Part shown: positions 9,600-18,253 of the stretch, in pieces | Layout: every line of letters begins with the position of its first letter | Numbering within the stretch: the first letter of the stretch is position 1 | Assembly (NCBI GenBank): GCA_947066955.1 | Contig: CAMTAF010000002.1 | Span: forward strand, 42,754 to 106,753 | DNA from: an uncultured Hungatella sp. | GTDB taxonomy: Bacteria; Bacillota; Clostridia; Lachnospirales; Lachnospiraceae | Reading direction: 5' to 3' | DNA length: 64,000 nt | The notes under the pieces: generated by a model | What the model was told of the DNA's origin: nothing | Seen by the model: only the letters and a program-made list of their open reading frames with translations | The model's database searches: none | Made by a program: the position numbers and the translations under genes

Positions 9600-10774
9600 T
9601 TTCCATAAACCTCCTTAAGCACCTTCTCGCTCACTCCCCATCCAAAATAATCCCGAATATACTCCCGGCTCTTTCTGCCCTTCTCTTCCATGGCCCCGGC
9701 ATCCAGGAGATATTCGGTGATCCTCTCAGCGAACTCCTTATCGGTCTTTGCCAGAATGATCACTTCCCCGTCCTCGTCGATCCCCTCGGCCCCCACCATG
9801 GTGGTAATCACAGGAGTCCCCATGGCAAGGCTTCTGAGCACCTTCATCTTGATCCCCGCTCCCTGCTCCAGGGGAAATACCGCCAGGGTCGCTCTCTCCA
9901 GATACCCATCCACATCGTCCACAAACCCTGTCACATGAATGTAGTCATTTTCCCTGGCCTTCAGCTCCTCTGACGGCTGGTTTCCCACAATGTAGACTTG
10001 AAGCCCTGGGATCTTTTTCTTCACCCTGGCAGCGATCTTGACCAGCCGCATGGCCGCCTGATGGTTCTCCGGCCTTCCCATCTGCCCCAGAAAACAGATA
10101 TTGCCTTGTTCCCGCTTTTCCCATCCAATCTCCCGCTCCAGGAGCTCATCTTCGATTCCCAGATACAGATTCAGGATCTTGCAGTCCTTCCTCCCGTATC
10201 GTTTCCCGATCAGTTTCTTGTCCTTTCTGTTGAGGGCAAATACACAGTCCGCTTTCCGGCAGTATTTCCCCTCTTTTTTCAGAATCAGCCCCAGCTGATA
10301 GCGGAGATACCACCGCCGCAATCCCCTACTGCCCTCAAGCTTTCTCTCATAGGACTGAGCCGTCATGTCGTGCTCCACGATGCTGAAGCGCAGATGGGGA
10401 TAAAGTCTCTTTATCCACAGATACTGCCCCATGGAGGCATATTCTCCATAAATCGCGTCGATCTTGTACTTTTTAACCGCCCAGATTAATTTCCACGCGA
10501 ACCGCAGGGAACTTCTGGCAGCAAAGTAGGCGGGCATCCAGGGTTCTGTGGCCACATGGAACAGGCGGGTCCAGGGGCTGATGGTCACGCTGTCATAGCG
10601 GGGATCCCCCCGGTGAGCTTTTTTCAGATTCTGGTCAAATTTTGACGCCACAAAGGTGAGCACATACACCTGGTTCCATTTCCGCAAAGTCTCGATCTCT
10701 TTCCCCATGCACACGCCTCCCGCGTGGTTGGTGTCCAGTGCAGGAAAGTATGGGGAAATGTGCAGAATATTCAT
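9596..10774 (-). CDS. Glycosyltransferase family 4
   Basis: GT-B transferase, 392 aa from the ATG at 10774. A GGAGG ten bases upstream supports this start rather than a TTG nine bases earlier, which the ribosome binding site nearly touches. N-terminus MNILHISPYFPALDTNHAGG; the C-terminal donor domain has ICFLGQMGRPENHQAA, VYIVGNQPSEELKA, FPLEQGAGIKMKVLRSLAMG and TPVITTMVGAEGI. The GAGIKMKVLRSLAMG block replaces the more usual EGFG loop and is common in GT4 enzymes of polysaccharide loci. It overlaps the next gene by 4 nt. Confidence 0.87.
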   Translation of the reverse strand: MNILHISPYFPALDTNHAGGVCMGKEIETLRKWNQVYVLTFVASKFDQNLKKAHRGDPRYDSVTISPWTRLFHVATEPWMPAYFAARSSLRFAWKLIWAVKKYKIDAIYGEYASMGQYLWIKRLYPHLRFSIVEHDMTAQSYERKLEGSRGLRRWYLRYQLGLILKKEGKYCRKADCVFALNRKDKKLIGKRYGRKDCKILNLYLGIEDELLEREIGWEKREQGNICFLGQMGRPENHQAAMRLVKIAARVKKKIPGLQVYIVGNQPSEELKARENDYIHVTGFVDDVDGYLERATLAVFPLEQGAGIKMKVLRSLAMGTPVITTMVGAEGIDEDGEVIILAKTDKEFAERITEYLLDAGAMEEKGRKSREYIRDYFGWGVSEKVLKEVYGN

Positions 10775-10960
10775 ATTTGTCAAGCCTCCTTTTTTTCGAT
10801 GGCTGCCTAATCACTCTGCTGATTCGTCATGGGCCGGTACGGTTATGGAGCCAAAGCATATGTCCACTGCCGCAGGCGACTTTCGGCAGCTCACCCAGTA
10901 CCCGGACTGCCCCAGGCCGCCTAAACCGGCGCTTGATTCCCGGAAGCATTGAGCGGACCC

Positions 10961-12100
10961 TCATGTGTCCCCGGCCAGAGGCAGAATCTCTCTCTCCAGG
11001 ACCTCCTCCATAGCCTTCTCCGCAAACAGCTGTCCGTAAAGTTCTCTGATCAGTTCTCTTTTCTCCTGAATCTTCTCCGAAACCTCCAGGATCTTCTCCG
11101 CGCTCCTGCCGGGATCTTTCCGGGAACAGTTTACGCCGATCCCGGACTGCTCCACCAAATCCCAGGTATCCCCCCTGATATTGTTGATCAGAGGCACGCC
11201 GCAGCAAAAATAGTCAATGGACTTCATGGTCAGCCCCACGCGGACCGTCTCCTTCATCATGTTGATTCCAAAGCTGCATTTCTCCAGGATCTGCCTCTTG
11301 GCCTCCTCATCATACACGGCTCCGTGATACTCTGCCTGAATCCCACGGCCTTTTAATTTTTCCAAAAATATCTCCCTGCTCTCTCCGTCTCCTATGACAT
11401 GGACCAAAACCGGCTTTTTCTGATTCACCTTATCCAAAACTTCTGTGATCAAATCCATGTCAATGATATGGTTGATGGATCCCAGATATCCCATGTGAAG
11501 CCTGTCCCTGTCAGGGGAAAAGACCGGCTTTCCCTCGGGTTCCCTCTCTTTCGGCCAGTACATCACCGCTTTCCTCTTAATATCCGGATTGCTGTCCATA
11601 TGCAGAAGCTCCTGATAAAGCCTGCACTCGGTCATCACCAGATCAGCCTCGGCCAGATAATCATCCCTCAGTTTCCGCCAGCACTGAATTGGCCAAAACT
11701 GCTCTATCCCCTTTATGGGCAGAGACTCGGGCCATAAATCGATAAGATCCAGCACAAGGCTGGCTCCTGAGCGCCTCTTAAGCCTGGCCGCTACAGGGGT
11801 CAGAGAATTGGCGGGAATCAAAACATACAGCAGGTCCACAGGCTGATCCTTTAAGAGCCTGTACACTTTTCTGGAAAAATCATACTGAGAAACCATCCGC
11901 GGGACGGACATGTTTTTTTTGTAAGGCACTGTATCGATAAAGGAGTGGTCCTCCGCCTCACGCGCTTTTTTTCTCTTTTCCCTGTGATCAAAATCCGAGT
12001 AAACCCATCTCACCTGAAAGCCATGTTTTTGGAGAAAATGCCCTACTTTTTCTGCCCTGGGCTCATAATTGGAGGAATTTGTCACGATCACTGCTCTCAT
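10961..12100 (-). CDS. Glycosyltransferase family 4 (WbuB-like)
   Basis: GT-B transferase of 379 aa from the ATG at 12100; the longer upstream frame lies inside the sugar-transferase gene and is Arg-rich junk. The N-terminus MRAVIVTNSSNYEPRAEKVG, the central DLYPESL-like LDLIDLWPESLPIKG near residue 120 and MGYLGSINHIIDMDLI, followed by VHVIGDGESREIFLEKL, match GT4 enzymes that add a second sugar to lipid-linked repeats. It overlaps the upstream gene by 38 nt, so translation is probably coupled. About 186 nt separate it from the next GT4 gene. Confidence 0.85.
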   Translation of the reverse strand: MRAVIVTNSSNYEPRAEKVGHFLQKHGFQVRWVYSDFDHREKRKKAREAEDHSFIDTVPYKKNMSVPRMVSQYDFSRKVYRLLKDQPVDLLYVLIPANSLTPVAARLKRRSGASLVLDLIDLWPESLPIKGIEQFWPIQCWRKLRDDYLAEADLVMTECRLYQELLHMDSNPDIKRKAVMYWPKEREPEGKPVFSPDRDRLHMGYLGSINHIIDMDLITEVLDKVNQKKPVLVHVIGDGESREIFLEKLKGRGIQAEYHGAVYDEEAKRQILEKCSFGINMMKETVRVGLTMKSIDYFCCGVPLINNIRGDTWDLVEQSGIGVNCSRKDPGRSAEKILEVSEKIQEKRELIRELYGQLFAEKAMEEVLEREILPLAGDT

Positions 12101-13550
12101 AGGAATATCCGCTCTCCTCGTCCTCATACTCGTTTTCATACTCTCTGTCCGTCTCCTGCTCCACCATGGCCGAGGCCTCCTCGGAAAAGCCTTCCGTGCT
12201 CTCCTTCTCAAACAAAATCTTTATGGTCTTAAACAAAATCTCGATGTCCATGAGAACCGAATAGTTCTGAATGTACATCAGATCCAGCTTTAGCTTGTCA
12301 TAAGCTGTTGTGTTGTATTTTCCATAGACCTGGGCATAGCCTGTGAGGCCCCCTTTGACCTTCATGCGGTACGCGAACTCCGGGATCATCTCAGAGTACA
12401 GCTTCACATGCTCCACCCTCTCCGGCCTGGGGCCTACCAGGCTCATCTCCCCTTTTAAAATATTCAGCAGCTGGGGCAGCTCATCAATGCGCACCTTCCT
12501 GATAAACGCTCCTATGGGAGTGATCCTGGGATCCTTATCCGTGGCAGGGATGGATTTTCCCTCTTTCTCCGCGTCAACGATCATGCTGCGGAATTTACAG
12601 ATGGAAAATACCTTCCCGTCCTTGGTGCAGCGCTCCTGGTAAAAAAACACAGGGCCTTTATCATAGAGCTTGATGGCCAGCGCCGTCAGGGCAAAGATCG
12701 GCGAAGTGATCACCAGCATCATTGCCGAGACCAGGATATCCATGGTCCGCTTGATCACTTCCTGCTCCACCGAAAGCCCGTCATTTCTTGCCAGCAAAAG
12801 AGGTGTGTCAAAATAGTGCATATCTTCCGCGCTGCGGATTATAATATCAGAGATCTTCGGCATGGTATAAACTCTCAGGGAATGGCCGTAGCAGAACTTC
12901 AAAAGCTGGTTGCGTATCACAGATGGGAGATCACAGATTACAACCCCTTCATACTGCAAAAGCAGTTCCTTCACTTTCTCCGCATTCTCCCTGTTGATCT
13001 GCACGCTGGAACAGATGACAAACCGGTCCGCCCTGCTGTGTATCTTTTCCATCAGCTCCCCCATGGGGCGCTCCCCGTAGACCATGATCACCTTCCGGGG
13101 CGGATACACCTTCCGGTACAGGGTATTTGCCGAATAACCCCATATGACAATTATCACAAAGTGGATTACCGTCAGCCACACCAAAGGCATGGGAGACCGG
13201 AAATGCTTTACCAGCAGCACAATGGGGATATAGGACACCGCGTTGGCACAGGTGGTAGCCAGGGTGTGAGTGTAGATCAGCTCCCCATTTTTCAAATATC
13301 CCAGCCGCAGGCTCCCGTATATAGAGCTGAACACATACAAAATCAGGGCATACACCGCCGCCAGGGCATAGTTTCCCAGACGCTGGTAGGGCATCTCCAT
13401 CTGATCTTTATAACAGTAGATCCACATATACATAAAAATGATTGATTGTACGGCTATCAGACTCACGCCTGCCGCAAACCTTATGAGGCGCTTATACTGT
13501 TCATACTTTTTCACTTGTAATTCCGCCTTCCGCAATTCCTTTCTCCCCAT
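12063..13550 (-). CDS. Polyprenyl glycosylphosphotransferase (initiating sugar transferase)
   Basis: Starts repeat-unit synthesis by moving a sugar-1-phosphate to undecaprenyl phosphate. N-terminal half: four or five membrane segments (about residues 20-150 of the protein) and a CoA-binding-like soluble domain. C-terminal half: catalytic PglC/WbaP-type domain with KRTMDILVSAMMLVITSPIF, FFYQERCTKDGKVFSICKFR, RKVRIDELPQLLNILKGEMS, LVGPRPE and GLTGYAQVYGKYNT. An unusual acidic, Tyr/Glu-rich tail of about 30 residues follows. I place the start at ATG 13550 (495 aa); ATG 13616 would add 22 residues. Neither has a good ribosome binding site. First gene of the operon. Confidence 0.9.
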   Translation of the reverse strand: MGRKELRKAELQVKKYEQYKRLIRFAAGVSLIAVQSIIFMYMWIYCYKDQMEMPYQRLGNYALAAVYALILYVFSSIYGSLRLGYLKNGELIYTHTLATTCANAVSYIPIVLLVKHFRSPMPLVWLTVIHFVIIVIWGYSANTLYRKVYPPRKVIMVYGERPMGELMEKIHSRADRFVICSSVQINRENAEKVKELLLQYEGVVICDLPSVIRNQLLKFCYGHSLRVYTMPKISDIIIRSAEDMHYFDTPLLLARNDGLSVEQEVIKRTMDILVSAMMLVITSPIFALTALAIKLYDKGPVFFYQERCTKDGKVFSICKFRSMIVDAEKEGKSIPATDKDPRITPIGAFIRKVRIDELPQLLNILKGEMSLVGPRPERVEHVKLYSEMIPEFAYRMKVKGGLTGYAQVYGKYNTTAYDKLKLDLMYIQNYSVLMDIEILFKTIKILFEKESTEGFSEEASAMVEQETDREYENEYEDEESGYSYESSDRDKFLQL

Positions 13551-13658
13551 GGCAAAGTATACCCTTGAGGCTATGCCGCAATTCGTCCCCTTCCAGGGCG
13601 GGCATACCTTGTCCATGCCCCGCAGAGCGGGCGCGCGCCGGCAAACTTCGCCTGTTAA

Positions 13659-13687
13659 AGTATATCATTTTATATCGTTTGCCGCAA
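13659..13687 (-). promoter_or_regulatory. Proximal promoter of the polysaccharide operon
   Basis: TTGCGG (13682-13687), a 17-nt spacer and TATACT (13659-13664) on the minus strand, about 110 nt before the preferred start of the sugar transferase. Confidence 0.7.
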
Positions 13688-13710
13688 CGTCCAAAAAAAT
13701 CCTTCTGAAC

Positions 13711-13739
13711 AGTATATCACTGAATATGGGACTTTACAA
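13711..13739 (-). promoter_or_regulatory. Distal promoter of the polysaccharide operon
   Basis: TTGTAA (13734-13739), 17-nt spacer and TATACT (13711-13716), 52 nt upstream of the proximal promoter. Both -10 regions sit in the shared string TGATATACT, so the two look like a duplicated element. Confidence 0.6.
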
Positions 13740-13795
13740 CTGCCGTAAACAATCTTATACGAAATTATACAAATTTGATTACCGGTCACGGGATA

Positions 13796-14941
13796 TCACA
13801 AATCTGTCTGCAATTCTTCCAAAGCTCTCAGCACGATCTTCTCGTCGCCCTCAAACATATGACTGTATCTTTTAAAGATGGTTTCCTGAATATCTCCGGA
13901 CACCTTTTCGATCACAGGCAGGGGCACATTTTTTCTGATGAGATTACTGATAAATGTATGACGGAAATCGTGAAGACTGCAGTGCTCGATCCCGGTCTCC
14001 CGGCAGGCCTTGGTGATCAGCATCAGGCAGTTTCCGTAACCATAATCAAAGATCTTGTCCCCCATCTGCCCGCCCCTGTCCAAGTGGGCATCCCGCTCAA
14101 GAATATAAAGGCTTTCCACAATCGGCGTCAAGGGAATGGTCCGCTTCTTAAAATTTTTCGGTTCTTTTATGGTGCCGTCCGCCAGCATGGATTTCGTGAT
14201 TCTCAGGCGCATCCCCTGCTGCTCCTCAAAATCCTGGTAAGTCAATGCCAGGCATTCCCCGATGCGTATCCCTGTATAGTAGAGAACATTGAACATAAAA
14301 CGAAATTTCGGATACCGGTCAACTCCCAGCCGCACAAAGCTGGATGTATGAAAATAATGATCCAGTCTCATCCACTCCTCATGAGTCAGAATCCTGACAT
14401 CATCTGTCTTTTTTGTCTTCACATTGTCTGTTCTGTGGAGGGGATTGTCGTTGATCAGCCTCTTTTTATAAGTCAGGTCAATGAGTTTGCGGAATGTGGC
14501 GTTAATGGAATGGAGGGTTTCCTCTGAATATCCGTGCTCCCGGCAGTCACTGAAAACCTTATAATAAATCTCCTCCGTGATATCCTTGATTCTGGTCTCC
14601 AGGGGAAGGAATTGTCCGATCATGCGAAGCTGCTGTTCCGTATTTTTCACTGTGGTGGGGCTAAAATTCTGAGCCTGGGCTCTGATCTTCCAAAGCTCAT
14701 ACGCTCCCTGGAGGGTGATGTCCTTGTCCTCCATCTTGCCCGCCTCCATCCGCAGCTTCGCCAACTCCTCCTTGGCCTCCGCCAAGGTGGCAATGCTGTA
14801 TTTCCACTTGGCCTTGTATTTGTTCCTCTGCGTCAGCGGGTCATAGATCTTATAATTATACTTCACATCGTACTTTTTCGTGCTCTGATTATAATAAATA
14901 TTCTTGTACTTTGTGGTCACCCTCTTCGCCTGCTCAGCCAT
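13796..14941 (-). CDS. Tyrosine recombinase / phage-type integrase
   Basis: Site-specific recombinase of 381 aa. The N-terminal arm- and core-binding part (residues 1-170) includes a SAM-like region (LQGAYELWKIRAQ). The catalytic domain shows the first Arg in YYTGIRIGECLALTYQDF, the HxxR box LHDFRHTFISNLIRK, and the tyrosine nucleophile in FKRYSHMFEGDE. The ribosome binding site AAGGAG is nine bases before the ATG. It lies between the polysaccharide operon (about 110 nt from its distal promoter) and surface-protein gene A, which is divergent. No phage or conjugation genes accompany it, so DNA inversion or local excision is possible; it could also be a mobile-element relic. Confidence 0.9.
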   Translation of the reverse strand: MAEQAKRVTTKYKNIYYNQSTKKYDVKYNYKIYDPLTQRNKYKAKWKYSIATLAEAKEELAKLRMEAGKMEDKDITLQGAYELWKIRAQAQNFSPTTVKNTEQQLRMIGQFLPLETRIKDITEEIYYKVFSDCREHGYSEETLHSINATFRKLIDLTYKKRLINDNPLHRTDNVKTKKTDDVRILTHEEWMRLDHYFHTSSFVRLGVDRYPKFRFMFNVLYYTGIRIGECLALTYQDFEEQQGMRLRITKSMLADGTIKEPKNFKKRTIPLTPIVESLYILERDAHLDRGGQMGDKIFDYGYGNCLMLITKACRETGIEHCSLHDFRHTFISNLIRKNVPLPVIEKVSGDIQETIFKRYSHMFEGDEKIVLRALEELQTDL

Positions 14942-14973
14942 AGCCGGTTTCTCCTTTCGTATGCTGTCTTCTT

Positions 14974-15032
14974 ATACGGATCTTTTCTTATTATACTACG
15001 AATCATATACGATCACAATCTATTTATACGAA
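14974..15032. promoter_or_regulatory. TACGA repeat cluster upstream of surface protein A
   Basis: Four same-orientation copies of a TATACGRAT/TACGAAT motif (ACG cores at 14976, 14998, 15009 and 15028) in the divergent region between the integrase gene and gene A. Spacings of 22, 11 and 19 nt put them near one helix face. The same layout precedes genes B and C. Confidence 0.5.
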
Positions 15033-15100
15033 ATTCTTATATATTTTTCTCTATAATATCACTGATTTTACAGTATTTATTGTAAAAACTCATTTATATT

Positions 15101-15183
15101 AGGAAGTATAATTACCTCGTAATGAAACAGGAATTTTCGCAAAAGAAAATCCCAAAAAAAGGAAAAAGGAGAGTGCATTCATT
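15101..15183 (+). promoter_or_regulatory. Promoter and 5' leader of surface protein A
   Basis: TATAAT at 15107-15112 inside a conserved AGGAAGTATAATTACCTCG block; no consensus -35 lies 16-18 nt upstream. The roughly 70-nt leader ends with AAAAAGGAGAG, nine bases before the ATG. The block recurs almost unchanged before genes B, C and D. Confidence 0.7.
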
Positions 15184-16695
15184 ATGAGAAAGCAAACGAA
15201 ATTAGTTGCGGTACTGTCCGCAGCTGCTCTGTTAGCTATCGGCGCTTCCATGACTTCCTTCGCAGCCAGCGGCTGGGCACAGGAAGATGGAACTTGGGTA
15301 TATCTGGATAGCAGCGGGGACAGGGTGTATGACACCTGGAAGAAATCAGGATCCAGCTACTTCTATCTGAATGAGGATGGGGAGATGGCTACCAATGCGA
15401 TCATTGAGGATGGAGATTACAAGTACTATGTAGATGCAAGCGGTGCCAGAGTTACTAACCAGTGGATCTCCATGGAGAACGAAGACGGTGAGACCATCGG
15501 TGACAACGATGATATCTCTACTATTTGGTATTACTTCGGTTCTAACGGAAGAGCCAACAAAGCCACAAACGATACTAACGGAATTAAAACAGTCAATGGT
15601 AAGAAGTATCTTTTTGATGGGGATGGATACATGTTGTCCGGTTGGCAAGAGTATAACGATAAGCTATACTACTTAGGTGATGAGAACGAAGGCTGGGCAT
15701 ATACCGGTTGGCAGTACCTTGAGGTTCCGGAAAATTGGACAATGGCAGACGGTTCAAACTACGATGACGAAGAGTGGTTTTATTTCGATACATCAAATGG
15801 CAAGGCCGCTAAAAATACCAGAAAATATATCAATGGTAAATATTACGTTTTTGATGAAAACGGTGTAATGTTAAATAAGTGGGCGCAAGCCACACCGGCT
15901 GATTCAGATAAGCTGAATAACAGTGCTACACCTTTTGAGGCTCGTTACAAGGAGGATGGTTCCCAAGCAACCGGTTGGATATATGCATATGCGGATAATG
16001 AGGAAGACGGCGACCAGTATTGGTTCTATTTGGACAGTAAAGGTGTTCCGTTTAATCAGAATGGTGCAGATGGAGACGAAAATTCCGTAGCTATTAAGAA
16101 AGATGACGCAAATTGGAAGGATCCAATTTATGGCGTAGCAGCCAAGGTCATTAAGAGCAAAACTTACCTGTTCGATAATGAAGGAAAAATGCAGACTGGT
16201 GTATTTATCTTAAATGGTGTAGTGCGCACTGGAAGTTCTACCAATCTGTCGGGTATCTACTACTTCAACAAAGATAGCGGATCAGGGCAAGGAGCAATGG
16301 CAACCGGCAAAGTTACCGTAAGCTATGACGGCACTAACTATAACTATCATTTCCAGAAAGATGGTTCCGCTTACGCAATGTATATAGTTGATAGTTCTTT
16401 ATATGACGGACGTGGCGAGAGAGTTGATGCTGATGACGGCAATTCTTATACCGTATATGGTCCTGAAAGCGAAGAGGCAGTAATCAAGGTTAAAGACGGT
16501 ACAAAACTTTATGATATAACAGGTTCTCATAAAGTTACGGTCAAAACAGCTCAAGGTTCTTCTACCGTAGAGGGTCCGGCTATGCTGATTGTCAGCTCTG
16601 GCGGCAAAGTTAAGAAATCTGGTACTGTTAAGATTGACGGTATTAAATATACTCTTTCCGGTTATGTTGTTACCCAAGCTGAGTATGTCGATTAA
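15184..16695 (+). CDS. Secreted wall-binding-repeat protein (copy A)
   Basis: Exported surface protein of 503 aa. Residues 1-27 form a signal peptide (KLVAVLSAAALLAIGASM core, predicted cut after FAA). The rest is a chain of choline-binding-type repeats: aromatic-Gly units such as WVYLDSSGDRVYDTWKKS, YYFGSNGRANKA, YLFDGDGYMLSGWQ and WFYLDSKGVPF. No enzymatic domain is visible. The tail KKSGTVKIDGIKYTLSGYVV is shared with copies B-D. The first 207 nt of the gene are identical to copy B, after which the sequences diverge. Codons are more A/T-ended than in copy C. Probably non-covalently attached to wall polymers, possibly via phosphocholine (inferred). Confidence 0.85.
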   Translation: MRKQTKLVAVLSAAALLAIGASMTSFAASGWAQEDGTWVYLDSSGDRVYDTWKKSGSSYFYLNEDGEMATNAIIEDGDYKYYVDASGARVTNQWISMENEDGETIGDNDDISTIWYYFGSNGRANKATNDTNGIKTVNGKKYLFDGDGYMLSGWQEYNDKLYYLGDENEGWAYTGWQYLEVPENWTMADGSNYDDEEWFYFDTSNGKAAKNTRKYINGKYYVFDENGVMLNKWAQATPADSDKLNNSATPFEARYKEDGSQATGWIYAYADNEEDGDQYWFYLDSKGVPFNQNGADGDENSVAIKKDDANWKDPIYGVAAKVIKSKTYLFDNEGKMQTGVFILNGVVRTGSSTNLSGIYYFNKDSGSGQGAMATGKVTVSYDGTNYNYHFQKDGSAYAMYIVDSSLYDGRGERVDADDGNSYTVYGPESEEAVIKVKDGTKLYDITGSHKVTVKTAQGSSTVEGPAMLIVSSGGKVKKSGTVKIDGIKYTLSGYVVTQAEYVD

Positions 16696-16709
16696 TCATT
16701 AACTGTTAG

Positions 16710-16739
16710 AGGCAGGCGGGTTTATCCTGTCTGCCTTTT
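16710..16739 (+). terminator. Terminator of surface protein A
   Basis: AGGCAGGCGGG pairs with CCTGTCTGCCT across a short loop and is followed by TTTTC, 14 nt after the stop codon. Confidence 0.8.
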
Positions 16740-16861
16740 CAAAACTTACATTACCGTTCCTGCTGCCTTATTCGCCAGACCTCTACCCTATTGAGCAATT
16801 CATGTACTTGCTTTGACATCAAATAAAATCGACTGTGAATGGTAACATATTTTATCCACCG

Positions 16862-17103
16862 TCACCAGACCGCTGCCCTTTTCATATCTTCCAACGCTTT
16901 ACACACAACCAACTTCTCCTCTCCTTCTTTCAACTGCAATTTCACATTAGCGCACTGGTTCAGCATGTCAATCTCATTTCTCTCAGATTCCGAAAATTCT
17001 CGTTCGCTGTTTTATCCAGCATTTCTATATCTTTCGAGTACTTAATAAACGACAGCACATTTCTCGAAGTTGTGTAGAATTTGTTCAATTTCTCGTTAAC
17101 TAA
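16862..17103 (-). pseudogene. Rpn-family C-terminal fragment 1
   Basis: The minus strand reads as the helical C-terminal region of the Rpn proteins found further right (LNKFYTTSRNVLSFIKYSKD then, after a one-base loss, NEIDMLNQCANVKL and EEKLVVCKALEDMK). It ends early at TGA in an unrelated flank. The nuclease domain is absent and a frameshift lies near 16980. Confidence 0.7.
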
Positions 17104-17160
17104 TCACCAAATTTGGAAATTTAACCCATCTTTCTCATAAATTCAAACCGTGGTCTTCCT

Positions 17161-17466
17161 TTACAGCATAGATAAAAATCTAGAACTCTCTGATTCCGGT
17201 ATTTTCAATGCCTTCATGGCCTGTTCTGCAGAAACATGGAATGCCTCCATCACATTTTTGATGTCTTCTAAATGCGTAGTTTTTCTTGTCTCCTCCGTTG
17301 CCTTCTGGGTTGCGTCTTGGGCTGCCTTTTTTTCATATCTTCCAACGCTTTGCACACAACCAATTCCTCCTCTCCTTCTTTCAAGCTCAGTTTCGCGTTC
17401 ACGCACTGGTTCAGCACATCAATCTCATTTTTTCTCAGATTTCGGAAATTCTCGTTCACTGTTATC
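17161..17466 (-). pseudogene. Rpn-family C-terminal fragment 2 (frameshifted at A7 tract)
   Basis: Encodes NENFRNLRKNEIDVLNQCVN through VVCKALEDMKK in one frame and TQKATEETRKTTHLEDIKNV to the normal end KFLSML in another. The switch lies at a run of seven A on the coding strand (about 17327-17333), where intact copies have five. The nuclease domain is absent. Confidence 0.7.
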
Positions 17467-17488
17467 AGATTTTAGGAAATCCCAAAAG

Positions 17489-17541
17489 TTGTAAACTGGT
17501 GTATTTTATTTTTCAAAAGTCAAAAAATTGTAAACTGGTGT
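17489..17541. repeat. Short direct repeat TTGTAAACTGGTGT flanking Rpn fragments
   Basis: The 14-mer occurs at 17489-17502, 17528-17541 and again at 19046-19059. At 17.48 and 19.04 kb it is preceded by the same AGGAAATCCCAAAAG string, so a flank was duplicated with the Rpn fragments. Confidence 0.7.
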
Positions 17542-17598
17542 CTATCAATTAAATCAGCATTTTATGATTTCAGTATACCAAAGACCGTTGTCCTTATT

Positions 17599-17991
17599 CT
17601 ACAGCATTGATAAAAACTTTGCGAACTCAGATTCTGGTATCTTTAATACGCCCATAGCCTGCTCTGCTGATATATGGAATGATTCCATTACATTTTTTAC
17701 TGCCTGTAAAAGCGTATTTTCAGTCGCTTCCTCAGTCGCTTTTTTTGCCGCTTTTTCTGCTGCCTTTTCTGCCGCTGCCTTTTTCATATCTTCTAACGCT
17801 TTACACACAACCAGCTCCTCCTCTCCTTCTTTCAAACTCAGTTTCGCGTTCACACACTGGTTCAGCACGTCGATCTCATTTTTTCTCAAATTCCGGAAAT
17901 TCCCGTTCACTATTTTATCCAGCATTTCCATATCTTTCGAGTACCTGATAAACGCCAACACCTCTCTCAACGTTGTATAGAATTGATTCAA
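17599..17991 (-). pseudogene. Rpn-family C-terminal fragment 3, frame intact
   Basis: An open frame of 130 codons beginning at TTG 17991, from NQFYTTLREVLAFIRYSKD to the normal family end KFLSML. It covers only the region downstream of the nuclease domain, including the Ala/Glu/Lys-rich coiled segment. It keeps the internal AGGAGG-8 nt-GTG arrangement of the full-length copies, so a small C-terminal protein could still be made. I call it a fragment but it may be functional. Confidence 0.6.
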
Positions 17992-18048
17992 TTCCTCGTT
18001 GATTCATCAGTAAATTTAAAAATACAAAAAGTGACAGTTACTAAAGAT

Positions 18049-18078
18049 AGGCAGGACTTTTGTTCCTGCCTGTTTTTT
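18049..18078 (+). terminator. Plus-strand terminator without an intact gene before it
   Basis: AGGCAGGA pairs with TTCCTGCCT and is followed by GTTTTTTAT. It resembles the terminators after surface genes A and C, yet only Rpn debris lies upstream, so it may mark a lost surface-protein gene. Confidence 0.55.
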
Positions 18079-18165
18079 ATGCGCACGGAGTGGAAAAGAA
18101 ATGTGGCCGCTTGCGCGACTCCGCCCCGGTACGACGAGTAGCGGAAAAACCTCCCCTACTCGATT
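18079..18165 (+). repeat. Intergenic structured repeat (A-B unit), copy 1
   Basis: Contains GGCCGCTTGCGCG followed by the CGAGTAG/CTACTCG hairpin. It matches units at 28.68, 28.77, 46.52 and 52.87 kb but is the most diverged copy. It follows directly after a terminator. Confidence 0.75.
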
Positions 18166-18253
18166 ATTCATTCTCATAAGATATTTTACAGCTATACAAT
18201 TCTACCTTTTATAATAACTTGTCGTTTGCACAAGTTCAGACCAAGGGCTTTCT

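Noticed and set aside
12101-12211. N-terminal extension of the GT4 gene at 10961-12100
   Set aside because: Arg/Pro-rich translation lying inside the upstream sugar-transferase gene; the family N-terminus begins at MRAVIVTN.
13617-13795. Invertible promoter with flanking inverted repeats
   Set aside because: The repeated TGATATACT elements are direct, not inverted, and no flanking pair could be supported by eye.
15346-15648. Antisense frame within surface gene A
   Set aside because: Shadow of the repeat-rich coding strand; similar shadows occur in copies B-D.
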